This document shows, piece after piece, positions 47,501-59,320 of a DNA stretch of 64,000 bases. A program made the position numbers and the translations under genes. The notes beneath the pieces are model-generated. The model was not told where the DNA came from. It saw only the letters and a list, made by a program, of their open reading frames with translations, and made no database searches. Numbering within the stretch: the first letter of the stretch is position 1; each line of letters opens with the position of its first letter. Origin of the DNA: Begonia masoniana (taxonomy: Eukaryota; Streptophyta; Magnoliopsida; Cucurbitales; Begoniaceae); NCBI GenBank assembly GCA_022432975.1, contig CM039511.1:48759640-48823639 (forward strand), written 5' to 3'.

Positions 47501-50500
47501 GAAAATGAGGTTGAGTGTTACATGACTTGTGGTTAGAACCTAAGTTATCCATTTCACATTCAAGGTTTTAACTTGAAGTGATGAGAACGACGTGTATTGA
47601 GGACCCAACAACCTTCATTGGACGCGAACTAAGACTTAGTAATGCGCTTGATGAAACATTAGAAACTTCACTTCAATCGATTTGTTCCAAAAGAGTTGAA
47701 CGTATCAAGCAAATGAGGTTGAGTGTTACATGACTTGTGGTTAGAACCTAAGTTATCCATTTCACATTCAAGGTTTTAACTTGAAGTGATGAGAACGACG
47801 TGTATTGAGGACCCAACAACCTTCTTGGACGCGAAACTAAGACTTAGTAATGCGCTTGATGAAGATTAGAAACTTCACTTCAATCGATTTGTTACAAAAG
47901 AGTCGAACGTATCAAGCAAATGAGATTGAGTGTTACATGACTTGTGGTTAGAACCTAAGTTATCCATTTCACTTTCAAGGTTTTAACTTCAAGTGATGAG
48001 AACGACGTGTATTGAGGACCCAACAACGTTAATGGACTCGAAATTAAGAATCAGTAATGCGCTTGAAGACGCATTTGAAACTTCACTTCAATCGATTTGT
48101 TCCAAAAGAGTTGAACGTATCAAGCAAATGAGGTTGAGTGTTACATGACTTCTGGTTAGAACCTAAGTTATCCATTTCACATTCAAGGTTTTATTAACTT
48201 GAAGTCATGAGAACGAAGTGTATTGAGGACCCAACAACCATCTTGGACGCGAAACTAAAACTTAGTAATGCGCTTGATGAAACATTAGAAACTTCACTTC
48301 AATCGATTTGTTCCAAAAGAGTTGAACGTATCAAGCAAATGAGGTTGAGTGTTACATGACTTGTGGTTAGAACCTAAGTTATCCATTTCACATTCAAGGT
48401 TTTATTAACTTGAAGTCATGAGAACGAAGTGTATTGAGGACCCAACAACCATCTTGGACGCGAAACTAAACTTAGTAATGCGCTTGATGAAACATTAGAA
48501 ACTTCACTTCAATCGATTTGTTCCAAAAGAGTTGAACGTATCAAGCAAATGAGGTTGAGTGTTACATGACTTGTGGTTAGAACCTAAGTTATCCATTTCA
48601 CATTCAAGGTTTTAACTTGAAGTGATGAGAACGACGTTTATTGAGGACCCAACAACCTTCTTGGACGCGAAACTAAGACTTAGTAATGCGCTTGATGAAG
48701 AGTTAGAAACTTCACTTCAATCGATTTGTTACAAAAGAGTCGAACGTATCAAGCAAATGAGATTGAGTGTTACATGACTTGTGGTTAGAACCTAAGTTAT
48801 CCATTTCACTTTCAAGGTTTTAACTTCAAGTGATGAGAACGACGTGTATTGAGGACCCAACAACCTTCATGGACGCGAAACTAAGACTTAGTAATGCGCT
48901 TGATGGAGCATTAGAAACTTCACTTCAATCGATTTGTTCCAAAAGAGTTGAACGTATCAAGCAAATGAGGTTGAGTGTTACATGACTTGTGGTTAGAACC
49001 TAAGTTATCCATTTCACATTCAAGGTTTTAACATGAAGTGATGAGAACGACGTGTATTGAGGACCCAACAACCTTCTTGGACGCGAAACTAAAACTTAGT
49101 AATGCGCTTGATGAAACATTAGAAACTTCACTTCAATCGATTTGTTCCAAATGAGTTGAACGTATCAAGCAAATGAGGTTGAGTGTTACATGACTTGTGG
49201 TTAGAACCAAAGTTATCCATTTCACATTCAAGGTTTTAACTTGAAGTGATGAGAACGACGTGTATTGAGGACCCAACAACCTTCTTGGACGCGAAACTAA
49301 GACTTAGTAATGCGCTTGATGAAGAGTTAGAAACTTCACTTCAATCGATTTGTTACAAAAGAGTTGAACGTATCAAGCAAATGAGGTTTAGTGTTACATG
49401 ACTTGTGGTTAGAACCTAAGTTATCCATTTCACTTTCAAGGTTTTAACTTGAAGTGATGAGAAAGACGTGTATTGAGGACCCAACAACGTTAATGGACTC
49501 GAAATTAAGACTCAGTAATGCGCTTGATGAAGCATTAGAAACTTCACTTCAATCGATTTGTTACAAAAGAGTCGAACGTATCAAGCAAATGAAGTTGAGT
49601 GTTACATGACTTGTGGTTAGAACCTAAGTTACCCATTTCACTTTCAAGGTTTTAACTTGAAGTGATGAGAACGACATGTATTGAGGACCCAACAACCTTA
49701 ATGGATTCGGAACTAAGACTCAGTAATGCGCTTGATGACGCATTAGAAACTTCACTTCAATCGATTTGTTCCAAAAGAGTTGAACGTATCAAGAAAATGA
49801 GGTTGAGTGTTACATGACTTGTGGTTAGAACCTAAGTTATCCATTTCACATTCAAGGTTTTAACTTGAAGTGATGAGAACGACGTGTATTGAGGACCCAA
49901 CAACCTTCTTGGACGCGAAACTAAAACTTAGTAATGCGCTTGATGAAACATTAGAAACTTCACTTCAATCGATTTGTTCCAAATGAGTTGAACGTATCAA
50001 GCAAATGAGGTTGAGTGTTACATGACTTGTGGTTAGAACCTAAGTTATCCATTTCACATTCAATGTTTTAACTTGAAGTGATGAGAACGACGTGTATCGA
50101 GGACCCAACAACCTTCTTGGACGCGAAACTAAGACTTAGTAATGCGCTTGATGAAGAGTTAGAAACTTCACTTCAATCGATTTGTTACAAAAGAGTCGAA
50201 CGTATCAAGCAAATGAGATTGAGTGTTACATGACTTGTGGTTAGAACCTAAGTTATCCATTTCACTTTCAAGGTTTTAACTTCAAGTGATGAGAACGACG
50301 TGTATTGAGGACCCAACAACGTTAATGGACTCGAAATTAAGAATCAGTAATGCGCTTGAAGACGCATTTGAAACTTCACTTCAATCGATTTGTTCCAAAA
50401 GAGTTGAACGTATCAAGCAAATGAGGTTGAGTGTTACATGACTTCTGGTTAGAACCTAAGTTATCCATTTCACATTCAAGGTTTTATTAACTTGAAGTCA

Positions 50501-53500
50501 TGAGAACGACGTGTATTGAGGACCCAACAACCATCTTGGACGCGAAACTAAAACTTAGTAATGCGCTTGATGAAACATTAGAAACTTCACTTCAATCGAT
50601 TTGTTCCAAAAGAGTTGAACGTATCAAGCAAATGAGGTTGAGTGTTACATGACTTGTGGTTAGAACCTAAGTTATCCATTTCACATTCAAGGTTTTAACT
50701 TGAAGTGATGAGAACGACGTTTATTGAGGACCCAACAACCTTCTTGGACGCGAAACTAAGACTTAGTAATGCGCTTGATGAAGAGTTAGAAACTTCACTT
50801 CAATCGATTTGTTACAAAAGAGTCGAACGTATCAAGCAAATGAGATTGAGTGTTACATGACTTGTGGTTAGAACCTAAGTTATCCATTTCACTTTCAAGG
50901 TTTTAACTTCAAGTGATGAGAACGACGTGTATTGAGGACCCAACAACGTTAATGGACTCGAAATTAAGAATCAGTAATGCGCTTGAAGACGCATTTGAAA
51001 CTTCACTTCAATCGATTTGTTCCAAAAGAGTTGAACGTATCAAGCAAATGAGGTTGAGTGTTACATGACTTCTGGTTAGAACCTAAGTTATCCATTTCAC
51101 ATTCAAGGTTTTATTAACTTGAAGTCATGAGAACGACGTGTATTGAGGACCCAACAACCATCTTGGACGCGAAACTAAAACTTAGTAATGCGCTTGATGA
51201 AACATTAGAAACTTCACTTCAATCGATTTGTTCCAAAAGAGTTGAACGTATCAAGCAAATGAGGTTGAGTGTTACATGACTTGTGGTTAGAACCTAAGTT
51301 ATCCATTTCACATTCAAGGTTTTAACTTGAAGTGATGAGAACGACGTGTATTGAGGACCCAACAACCTTCTTGGACGCGAAACTAAGACTTAGTAATGCG
51401 CTTGATGAAGAGAAGAGTTAGAAACTACACTTCAATCGATTTGTTACAAAAGAGTCGAACGTATCAAGCAAATGAGATTGAGTGTTACATGACTTGTGGT
51501 TAGAACCTAAGTTATCCATTTCACTTTCAAGGTTTTAACTTCAAGTGATGAGAACGACGTGTATTGAGGACCCAACAACGTTAATGGACTCGAAATTAAG
51601 AATCAGTAATGCGCTTGAAGACGCATTTGAAACTTCACTTCAATCGATTTGTTCCAAAAGAGTTGAACGTATCAAGCAAATGAGGTTGAGTGTTACATGA
51701 CTTCTGGTTAGAACCTAAGTTATCCATTTCACATTCAAGGTTTTATTAACTTGAAGTCATGAGAACGACGTGTATTGAGGACCCAAACACCATCTTGGAC
51801 GCGAAACTAAAACTTAGTAATGCGCTTGATGAAACATTAGAAACTTCACTTCAATCGATTTGTTCCAAAAGAGTTGAACGTATCAAGCAAATGAGGTTGA
51901 GTGTTACATGACTTGTGGTTAGAACCTAAGTTATCCATTTCACATTCAAGGTTTTAACTTGAAGTGATGAGAACGACGTTTATTGAGAACCCAACAACCT
52001 TCTTGGACGCGAAACTAAGACTTAGTAATGCGCTTGATGAAGAGTTAGAAACTTCACTTCAATCGATTTGTTACAAAAGAGTCGAACGTATCAAGCAAAT
52101 GAGATTGAGTGTTACATGACTTGTGGTTAGAACCTAAGTTATCCATTTCACTTTCAAGGTTTTAACTTCAAGTGATGAGAACGACGTGTATTGAGGACCC
52201 AACAACGTTAATGGACTCGAAATTAAGAATCAGTAATGCGCTTGAAGACGCATTTGAAACTTCACTTCAATCGATTTGTTCCAAAAGAGTTGAACGTATC
52301 AAGCAAATGAGGTTGAGTGTTACATGACTTCTGGTTAGAACCTAAGTTATCCATTTCACATTCAAGGTTTTATTAACTTGAAGTCATGAGAACGACGTGT
52401 ATTGAGGACCCAACAACCATCTTGGACGCGAAACTAAAACTTAGTAATGCGCTTGATGAAACATTAGAAACTTCACTTCAATCGATTTGTTCCAAAAGAG
52501 TTGAACGTATCAAGCAAATGAGGTTGAGTGTTACATGACTTGTGGTTAGAACCTAAGTTATCCATTTCACATTCAAGGTTTTAACTTGAAGTGATGAGAA
52601 CGACGTTTATTGAGGACCCAACAACCTTCTTGGACGCGAAACTAAGACTTAGTAATGCGCTTGATGAAGAGTTAGAAACTTCACTTCAATCGATTTGTTA
52701 CAAAAGAGTCGAACGTATCAAGCAAATGAGATTGAGTGTTACATGACTTGTGGTTAGAACCTAAGTTATCCATTTCACTTTCAAGGTTTTAACTTCAAGT
52801 GATGAGAACGACGTGTATTGAGGACCCAACAACGTTAATGGACTCGAAATTAAGAATCAGTAATGCGCTTGAAGACGCATTTGAAACTTCACTTCAATCG
52901 ATTTGTTCCAAAAGAGTTGAACGTATCAAGCAAATGAGGTTGAGTGTTACATGACTTCTGGTTAGAACCTAAGTTATCCATTTCACATTCAAGGTTTTAT
53001 TAACTTGAAGTCATGAGAACGACGTGTATTGAGGACCCAACAACCATCTTGGACGCGAAACTAAAACTTAGTAATGCGCTTGATGAAACATTAGAAACTT
53101 CACTTCAATCGATTTGTTCCAAAAGAGTTGAACGTATCAAGCAAATGAGGTTGAGTGTTACATGACTTGTGGTTAGAACCTAAGTTATCCATTTCACATT
53201 CAAGGTTTTAACTTGAAGTGATGAGAACGACGTTTATTGAGGACCCAACAACCTTCTTGGACGCGAAACTAAGACTTAGTAATGCGCTTGATGAAGAGTT
53301 AGAAACTTCACTTCAATCGATTTGTTACAAAAGAGTCGAACGTATCAAGCAAATGAGATTGAGTGTTACATGACTTGTGGTTAGAACCTAAGTTATCCAT
53401 TTCACTTTCAAGGTTTTAACTTCAAGTGATGAGAACGACGTGTATTGAGGACCCAACAACGTTAATGGACTCGAAATTAAGAATCAGTAATGCGCTTGAA

Positions 53501-55953
53501 GACGCATTTGAAACTTCACTTCAATCGATTTGTTCCAAAAGAGTTGAACGTATCAAGCAAATGAGGTTGAGTGTTACATGACTTCTGGTTAGAACCTAAG
53601 TTATCCATTTCACATTCAAGGTTTTATTAACTTGAAGTCATGAGAACGACGTGTATTGAGGACCCAACAACCATCTTGGACGCGAAACTAAAACTTAGTA
53701 ATGCGCTTGATGAAACATTAGAAACTTCACTTCAATCGATTTGTTCCAAAAGAGTTGAACGTATCAAGCAAATGAGGTTTAGTGTTACATGACTTGTGGT
53801 TAGAACCTAAGTTATCCATTTCACATTCAAGGTTTTAACTTGAAGTGATGAGAACGACGTGTATTGAGGACCCAACAACCTTCTTGGACGCGAAACTAAG
53901 ACTTAGTAATGCGCTTGATGAAGAGTTAGAAACTTCACTTCAATCGATTTGTTACAAAAGAGTCGAACGTATCAAGCAAATGAGGTTTAGTGTTACATGA
54001 CTTGTGGTTAGAACCTAAGTTATCCATTTCACTTTCAAGGTTTTAACTTCAAGTGATGAGAACGACGTGTATTGAGGACCCAACAACGTTAATGGACTCG
54101 AAATTAAGAATCAGTAATGCGCTTGAAGACGCATTTGAAACTTCACTTCAATCGATTTGTTCCAAAAGAGTTGAACGTATCAAGCAAATGAGGTTGAGTG
54201 TTACATGACTTCTGGTTAGAACCTAAGTTATCCATTTCACATTCAAGGTTTTATTAACTTGAAGTCATGAGAACGACGTGTATTGAGGACCCAACAACCA
54301 TCTTGGACGCGAAACTAAAACTTAGTAATGCGCTTGATGAAACATTAGAAACTTCACTTCAATCGATTTGTTCCAAAAGAGTTGAACGTATCAAGCAAAT
54401 GAGGTTGAGTGTTACATGACTTGTGGTTAGAACCTAAGTTATCCATTTCACATTCAAGGTTTTAACTTGAAGTGATGAGAACGACGTTTATTGAGGACCC
54501 AACAACCTTCTTGGACGCGAAACTAAGACTTAGTAATGCGCTTGATGAAGAGTTAGAAACTTCACTTCAATCGATTTGTTACAAAAGAGTCGAACGTATC
54601 AAGCAAATGAGATTGAGTGTTACATGACTTGTGGTTAGAACCTAAGTTATCCATTTCACTTTCAAGGTTTTAACTTCAAGTGATGAGAACGACGTGTATT
54701 GAGGACCCAACAACGTTAATGGACTCGAAGTTAAGAATCAGTAATGCGCTTGAAGACGCATTTGAAACTTCACTTCAATCGATTTGTTCCAAAAGAGTTG
54801 AACGTATCAAGCAAATGAGGTTGAGTGTTACATGACTTCTGGTTAGAACCTAAGTTATCCATTTCACATTCAAGGTTTTATTAACTTGAAGTCATGAGAA
54901 CGACGTGTATTGAGGACCCAACAACCATCTTAGACGCGAAACCAAAACTTAGTAATGCGCTTGATGAAACATTAGAAACTTCACTTCAATCGATTTGTTC
55001 CAAAAGAGTTGAACGTATCAAGCAAATGAGGTTGAGTGTTACATGACTTGTGGTTAGAACCTAAGTTATCCATTTCACATTCAAGGTTTTAACTTGAAGT
55101 GATGAGAACGACGTGTATTGAGGACCCAACAACCTTCTTGGACGCGAAACTAAAACTTAGTAATGCGCTTGATGAAACATTAGAAACTTCACTTCAATCG
55201 ATTTGTTCCAAAAGAGTTGAACGTATCAAGCAAATGAGGTTGAGTGTTACATGACTTGTGGTTAGAACCAAAGTTATCAATTTCACATTCAAGGTTTTAA
55301 CTTGAAGTGATGAGAACGACGTGTATTGAGGACCCAACAACCTTCTTGGACGCGAAACTAAGACTTAGTAATGCGCTTGATGAAGAGTTAGAAACTTCAC
55401 TTCAATCGATTTGTTACAAAAGAGTTGAACGTATCAAGCAAATGAGGTTGAGTGTTACATTACTTGTGGTTAGAACCTAAGTTATCCATTTCACTTTCAA
55501 GGTTTTAACTTGAAGTGATGAGAACGATGTGTATTGAGGACCCAACAACGTTAATGGACTCGAAATTAAGACTCAGTAATGCGCTTGATGACGCATTAGA
55601 AACTTCACTTCAATCGATTTGTTCCAAAAGAGTTGAACGTATCAAGCAAATGAGGTTGAGTGTTACATGACTTCTTGTTAGAACCTAAGTTATCCATTTC
55701 ACATTCAAGGTTTTAACTTGAAGTGATGAGAACGACATGTATTGAGGACCCAACAAACTTCTTAGACGCGAAACTAAAACTTAGTAATGCGCTTGATGAA
55801 ACATTAGAAACTTCACTTCAATCGATTTGTTCCAAAAGAGTTGATCTTATCAAGCAAATGAGGTTTAGTGTTACATGACTTGTGGTTAGAACCTAAGTTA
55901 TCCATTTCACATTCAAGGTTTTAACTTGAAGTGATGAGAACGACGTGTATTGA
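44587..55953 (-). repeat. 208 bp satellite array, reversed, main block
   Basis: About 55 monomers, all reversed relative to 1-38686 and much cleaner than the flanking noisy blocks. Monomers fall into recognisable subtypes (cttcatggacgcg, cttcttggacgcg, gttaatggactcg, gaagagttag, gaaacattag). From about 50030 to 55060 they form a regular three-monomer higher-order repeat, listed separately. All copies keep tatccatttca (aaatggata on the other strand), unlike the aaatcgata copies of the forward main block. Confidence 0.98.
50030..55060 (-). repeat. 627 bp three-monomer higher-order repeat (8 units)
   Basis: The diagnostic gttttattaac (a tta insertion against gttttaac) starts at 50481, 51108, 51740, 52367, 52994, 53621, 54248 and 54875. 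Spacing is 627 bases except one unit of 632, which has a small gaagag-type insertion near 51410. Each unit is three monomer types in fixed order: one with the tta insertion, ccatcttgg and gaaacattag; one with gaagagttag, ttacaaaagagtcg and mostly gagattgag; one with gttaatggactcg, gaagacgcattt and acttctggtt. 3 x 208 + 3 = 627. Isolated copies of the trimer also occur near 46.1-46.7 and 47.8-48.4 kb. Confidence 0.95.
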
Positions 55954-56842
55954 TGATGCGAACCTAAGATATGAGAGATCTTAGACCCAACACGCAATGC
56001 GGAATTCAAAGGGAATGATTACTTTATTGATTCGAAAGAACAAGAAGAAGGAATTCGACCCCAATCGATAGATAGCGATGGAACCAAAGTTATCATAAAA
56101 GTAGCTAGACCCGAACCAAACTCGTTTGTTGAACCTAAGCTATCAAGTTTGATCTTTTCAAGAATACACTTGAAGAAGATCAAGTTCTAATCCAAGAACT
56201 CAATAAGAGAATTATAAGGTTCTCACCTCAAAGCAAAAGCTTAACAAAAATCAATTCATTCAAAAGTGCCTAAAATCTATTACAAGCCTCCCTTAAATAG
56301 GCAAAGGGATAAATCTAATAAGGTAATAACATAATTAGAAATAATCAAAATATCCTAATTAGACCATAGAAAAGTTTCTATAAACAAGAAAAAGGAAAAT
56401 TAGAATTTGGAAAGTGGTGCAAGTGGATGGTGGCCGCGGAAATTAGGTTTACGTAGCATGAGCTCCAAGTTTATTTCAAATCATGGGCCTAGCCCAATGG
56501 TGTGGTAATTATAAGAACTTTGAAGTTAAAAACCCTTGGGCTAGAGTAGTGTCATATTGGGTGACCATGTGGGAAGTCTTTATTTTTGAGACATCTCTTA
56601 CGTTTTGGGCTTCGTTTCGGGCTTCTTTTCCAATCCTTGCTTCTTCGTCAACACTTAATAATATTATGGCCTGTTGCACATCTTGTGATGATTCCTTTTC
56701 TTGGATGTCTTTGATTAAAATTTGTAGTCTTTTGTTTATTTTCTTTGTTCCTGATCTCGACATTGGTCCTCCTATGATCATCAATGGATCTTGGCTCCTT
56801 ATTGCTTCTTGATTGTCCTTGGTTGCTCCTTTGACTACATCA
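55954..56842 (-). repeat. 3' LTR of element E
   Basis: 889 bp. On - it starts TGATGTAGTC right after the polypurine tract and ends GGTTCGCATCA. The pol frame stays open into it for about 111 codons (56842 to 56509), including G-G-P-M-S-R-S-G-T-K-K about 26 codons in. A TATA-like tatttaag on - lies at 56292-56299. The U5-like end resembles LTRs B and C. The left flank is satellite attga. Confidence 0.85.
56292..56299 (-). promoter_or_regulatory. TATA-like box of LTR E
   Basis: tatttaag on -, about 545 bases into the LTR. Position and composition fit a U3 promoter, but the match is not perfect. Confidence 0.35.
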
Positions 56843-56857
56843 TTCCCTCCCTCTTCG
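56843..56857 (-). other. Polypurine tract of element E
   Basis: On -, cgaagagggagggaa lies directly before the LTR. It is translated as part of pol (E-E-G-G-N), as in element A. Confidence 0.75.
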
Positions 56858-57493
56858 AAAAGATTCGTCCTCGAATCTGCATCAAACAAAGATAAGTCAC
56901 TAACATTAAAAGTAGCGCTTACATTACCATATTCGCTCGGTAAGTCAATCTTGTAAGCATTGTCGTTGATGCGTTCCAACACTTGGAAGGGGCCGTCTCC
57001 TCGCGGTTGTAACTTATTCTTTCTTCGCTCAGCAAATCTCTCCTTTCGTAGATGTACCCAAACCCAATCTCCAGGTTCAAAGATGATTTCTTTTCTACTC
57101 TTGTTGGCTTGTCGCGCATAGTGCTCGTTCTTTTGTATGATGTTTTTTTAAACCTTCGCGTGTAATTCCCTTACAAATTCAGCTTATCTTTTTCCATTTA
57201 AATCAACCAATTCATTAGAAGGTAACGGTAATAAATCAAGTGGTGTAAGAGGGTTAAAACCATACACAATTTCAAATGGTGAGTAAGAAAGTAGTAGAAT
57301 GAATAATCTATTGTAAGCGAACTCTACATGTGGCAAGCAATTTTCCCATTGTTTTTAAATTCTTAGAAATTATTGCTCTCAACAAAGTAGATAAAGTTCG
57401 ATTCACTACCTCCGTTTGTCCATCCATTTGGGGGTGTGCCACGGTGGAAAACAACAATTTTGTACCTAGCTTATTCCATAAAGTTCTCCAAAA

Positions 57494-57502
57494 GTGACTT
57501 AG
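57494..57502. repeat. 9 bp direct duplication, left copy (gtgacttag)
   Basis: gtgacttag from integrase sequence, repeated at 58005-58013 on the other side of the satellite block. If one copy plus the block is removed, the integrase reading S-D-R-D-V-K continues into L-S-H-F-W-R, so the duplicated bases belong to integrase. Confidence 0.8.
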
Positions 57503-58004
57503 AAAGTGTTACATGACTTGTGGTTAGAACCTAAGTTATCCATTTCACATTCAAGGTTTTAACTTGAAGTGATGAGAACGACGTGTATTGAGGACCCAAC
57601 AACCTTCTTGGACGCGAAACTAAGACTTAGTAATGCGCTGATGAAACATTAGAAACTTCACTTCAATCGATTTGTTCCAAAAGAGTTGAACGTATCAAGC
57701 AAATGAGGTTGAGTGTTACATGACTTGTGGTTAGAACCTAAGTTATCCATTTCACATTCAAGGTTTTAACTTGAAGTGATGAGAACGACGTGTATTGAGG
57801 ACCCAACAACCTTCTTGGACGCGAAACTAAGACTTAGTAATGCGCTTGATGAAACATTAGAAACTTCACTTCAATCGATTTGTTCCAAAAGAGTTGAACG
57901 TATCAAGCAAATGAGGTTGAGTGTTACATGACTTGTGGTTAGAACCTAAGTTATCCATTTCACATTCAAGGTTTTAACTTGAAGTGATGAGAACGACGTG
58001 TATT
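57503..58004 (-). repeat. Satellite block inserted in integrase of element E
   Basis: 502 bases, about 2.4 reversed monomers (markers gtgttacatg at 57506, 57713 and 57921), ending gacgtgtatt. It has sharp edges, is not noisy, and is flanked by gtgacttag on both sides. Its monomers are the cttcttggacgcg, gaaacattag type found in the main reversed array. Confidence 0.93.
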
Positions 58005-58316
58005 GTGACTTAGCAACTTCACATCTCTATCACTAACAATTGTTCAAGGTAATCCATGTAAACGCAACAATTTTCTTTAAAAAATAAATCCGCTATATGT
58101 GTAGCATCATTAGTTTTAGAACATGCTATAAAATGTGCCATTTTACTAAATCGATCCACAACCACAAAATACTATCCTTACCTCCTTGTGTTCTCGGTAA
58201 ACCTAACACAAAGTCCATTAGCAATATCCGTCCAAGGTGCTCGGGCACGGGTTAAAGGATTATACAATCATATGGTTTGATCTTTGACTTTGCCCCTTCC
58301 TACATTCAATGCATCT
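58005..58316 (-). pseudogene. Integrase core fragment of element E
   Basis: On -, from R-C-I-E-C-R (the Cys pair of the N-terminal HHCC zinc domain, about 58300-58316), through L-Y-N-P-L-T, W-T-D-I (about 58230), [15 protein letters not shown] and [14 protein letters not shown] (about 58080-58160), to V-S-D-R-D at about 58020. The first catalytic Asp, after W-T-D-I, reads Gly (A-N-G-L-C). At least two frameshifts. The His half of the zinc domain is missing where satellite begins. Confidence 0.85.
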
Positions 58317-58818
58317 TTACAAAAGAGTTGAACGTATCAAGCAAATGAGGTTGAGTGTTACATGACTTGTGGTTAGAACCTAAGTTATCCATTTCACATT
58401 CAAGGTTTTAACTTGAAGTGATGAGAACGACGTGTATTGAGGACCCAACAACCTTCTTGGACGCGAAACTAAGACTTAGTAATGCGCTGATGAAACATTA
58501 GAAACTTCACTTCAATCGATTTGTTACAAAAGAGTTGAACGTATCAAGCAAATGAGGTTGAGTGTTACATGACTTGTGGTTAGAACCTAAGTTATCCATT
58601 TCACATTCAAGGTTTTAACTTGAAGTGATGAGAACGACGTGTATTGAGGACCCAACAACCTTCTTGGACGCGAAACTAAGACTTAGTAATGCGCTTGATG
58701 AAGCATTAGAAACTTCACTTCAATCGATTTGTTCCAAAAGAGTTGAACGTATCAAGCAAATGAGGTTGAGTGTTACATGACTTGTGGTTAGAACCTAAGT
58801 TATCCATTTCACATTCAA
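58317..58818 (-). repeat. Second satellite block inside element E
   Basis: About 500 bases, 2.4 reversed monomers, beginning acaaaagagttg and ending cacattcaa. It sits between the RNase H and integrase fragments and replaces about 600 bases of coding sequence expected there (end of RNase H and the first half of the zinc domain, judged from element A). No duplication is visible at its edges. Confidence 0.92.
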
Positions 58819-59320
58819 TTTAACCTGTGACTTTAGGTGCTTCCAAACTTCTCGTGTGATCGGAATGAATAATAAACTTCCTTGGGCCACAACTAGTGTT
58901 TGCCATGTTTGTAACGTCCTTACCAAAGCGTTTAGAGTTTCCTTGTCATATGTTGGATAATGTTAATGCCGCTCCACTAAGCTTTTTCCCTGAACGTAAG
59001 CAATTGGCTTCATTTGTCTGCATCAAAACACCTCCCAATTTCCCTTTCCCGACGCGTCACATTCGATTTCAAATGTTTTATCAAATATTGGTAAAACTAG
59101 AAGGGGAGCATTAGTTAGTTCTCTTTTAACAAATAAAACGCTTTTTCCATGTACTTCTATCTAGTTAAATGTAACATTCTTTTTAACTAATTCGTTCATA
59201 GGTGTCGCAATAGTACTAAAGTCTCTCACAAATCTTCTGTAACAAGCTAGCCAAGCCGTGAGCTAAAAGCTACGTACCTCATTTGCGTTCTTTGGTTGTG
59301 GGCCATTCCTTGATTGCTCT
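58819..59320 (-). pseudogene. RNase H and connection remnant of element E
   Basis: On -, from I-R-A-I-K-E-W-P-T near 59300, through degraded F-S-T-I-like sequence, S-G-A-A-L-T-L near 58960-58980 and L-V-R-T-L-Q-T-W-Q near 58910-58930, to D-H and L-K-S-Q near 58825-58860. The frame changes several times. It ends at the satellite edge. Confidence 0.75.

Larger units (their letters stand above)
56509..57502 (-). pseudogene. Integrase C-terminal part and LTR tail of element E
   Basis: From 57502 downward on -: [16 protein letters not shown], then [14 protein letters not shown] (about 57395-57435), which holds the third acidic residue of the D-D-E integrase core. Degraded sequence follows, then K-S-S-L-N-L-E-I-G-F-G with a shift (GPY/F-like module, about 57000-57110). 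From 56982 a 157-codon open frame runs L-E-R-I-N-D-N-A-Y-K-I-D-L-P, then T-F-N-V-S-D-L-S, crosses the polypurine tract and continues about 111 codons into the LTR. The right edge is a junction with satellite. Confidence 0.85.

Noticed and set aside
50030..55060. Possible repeat protein from the 627 bp unit (divisible by three)
   Set aside because: 627 is a multiple of three, but stops occur in every frame within a unit, so no continuous product is possible.
57503..58004. Mutator-like transposon carrying satellite
   Set aside because: The 9 bp duplication fits, but the block edges show no terminal inverted repeats and the content is plain satellite.
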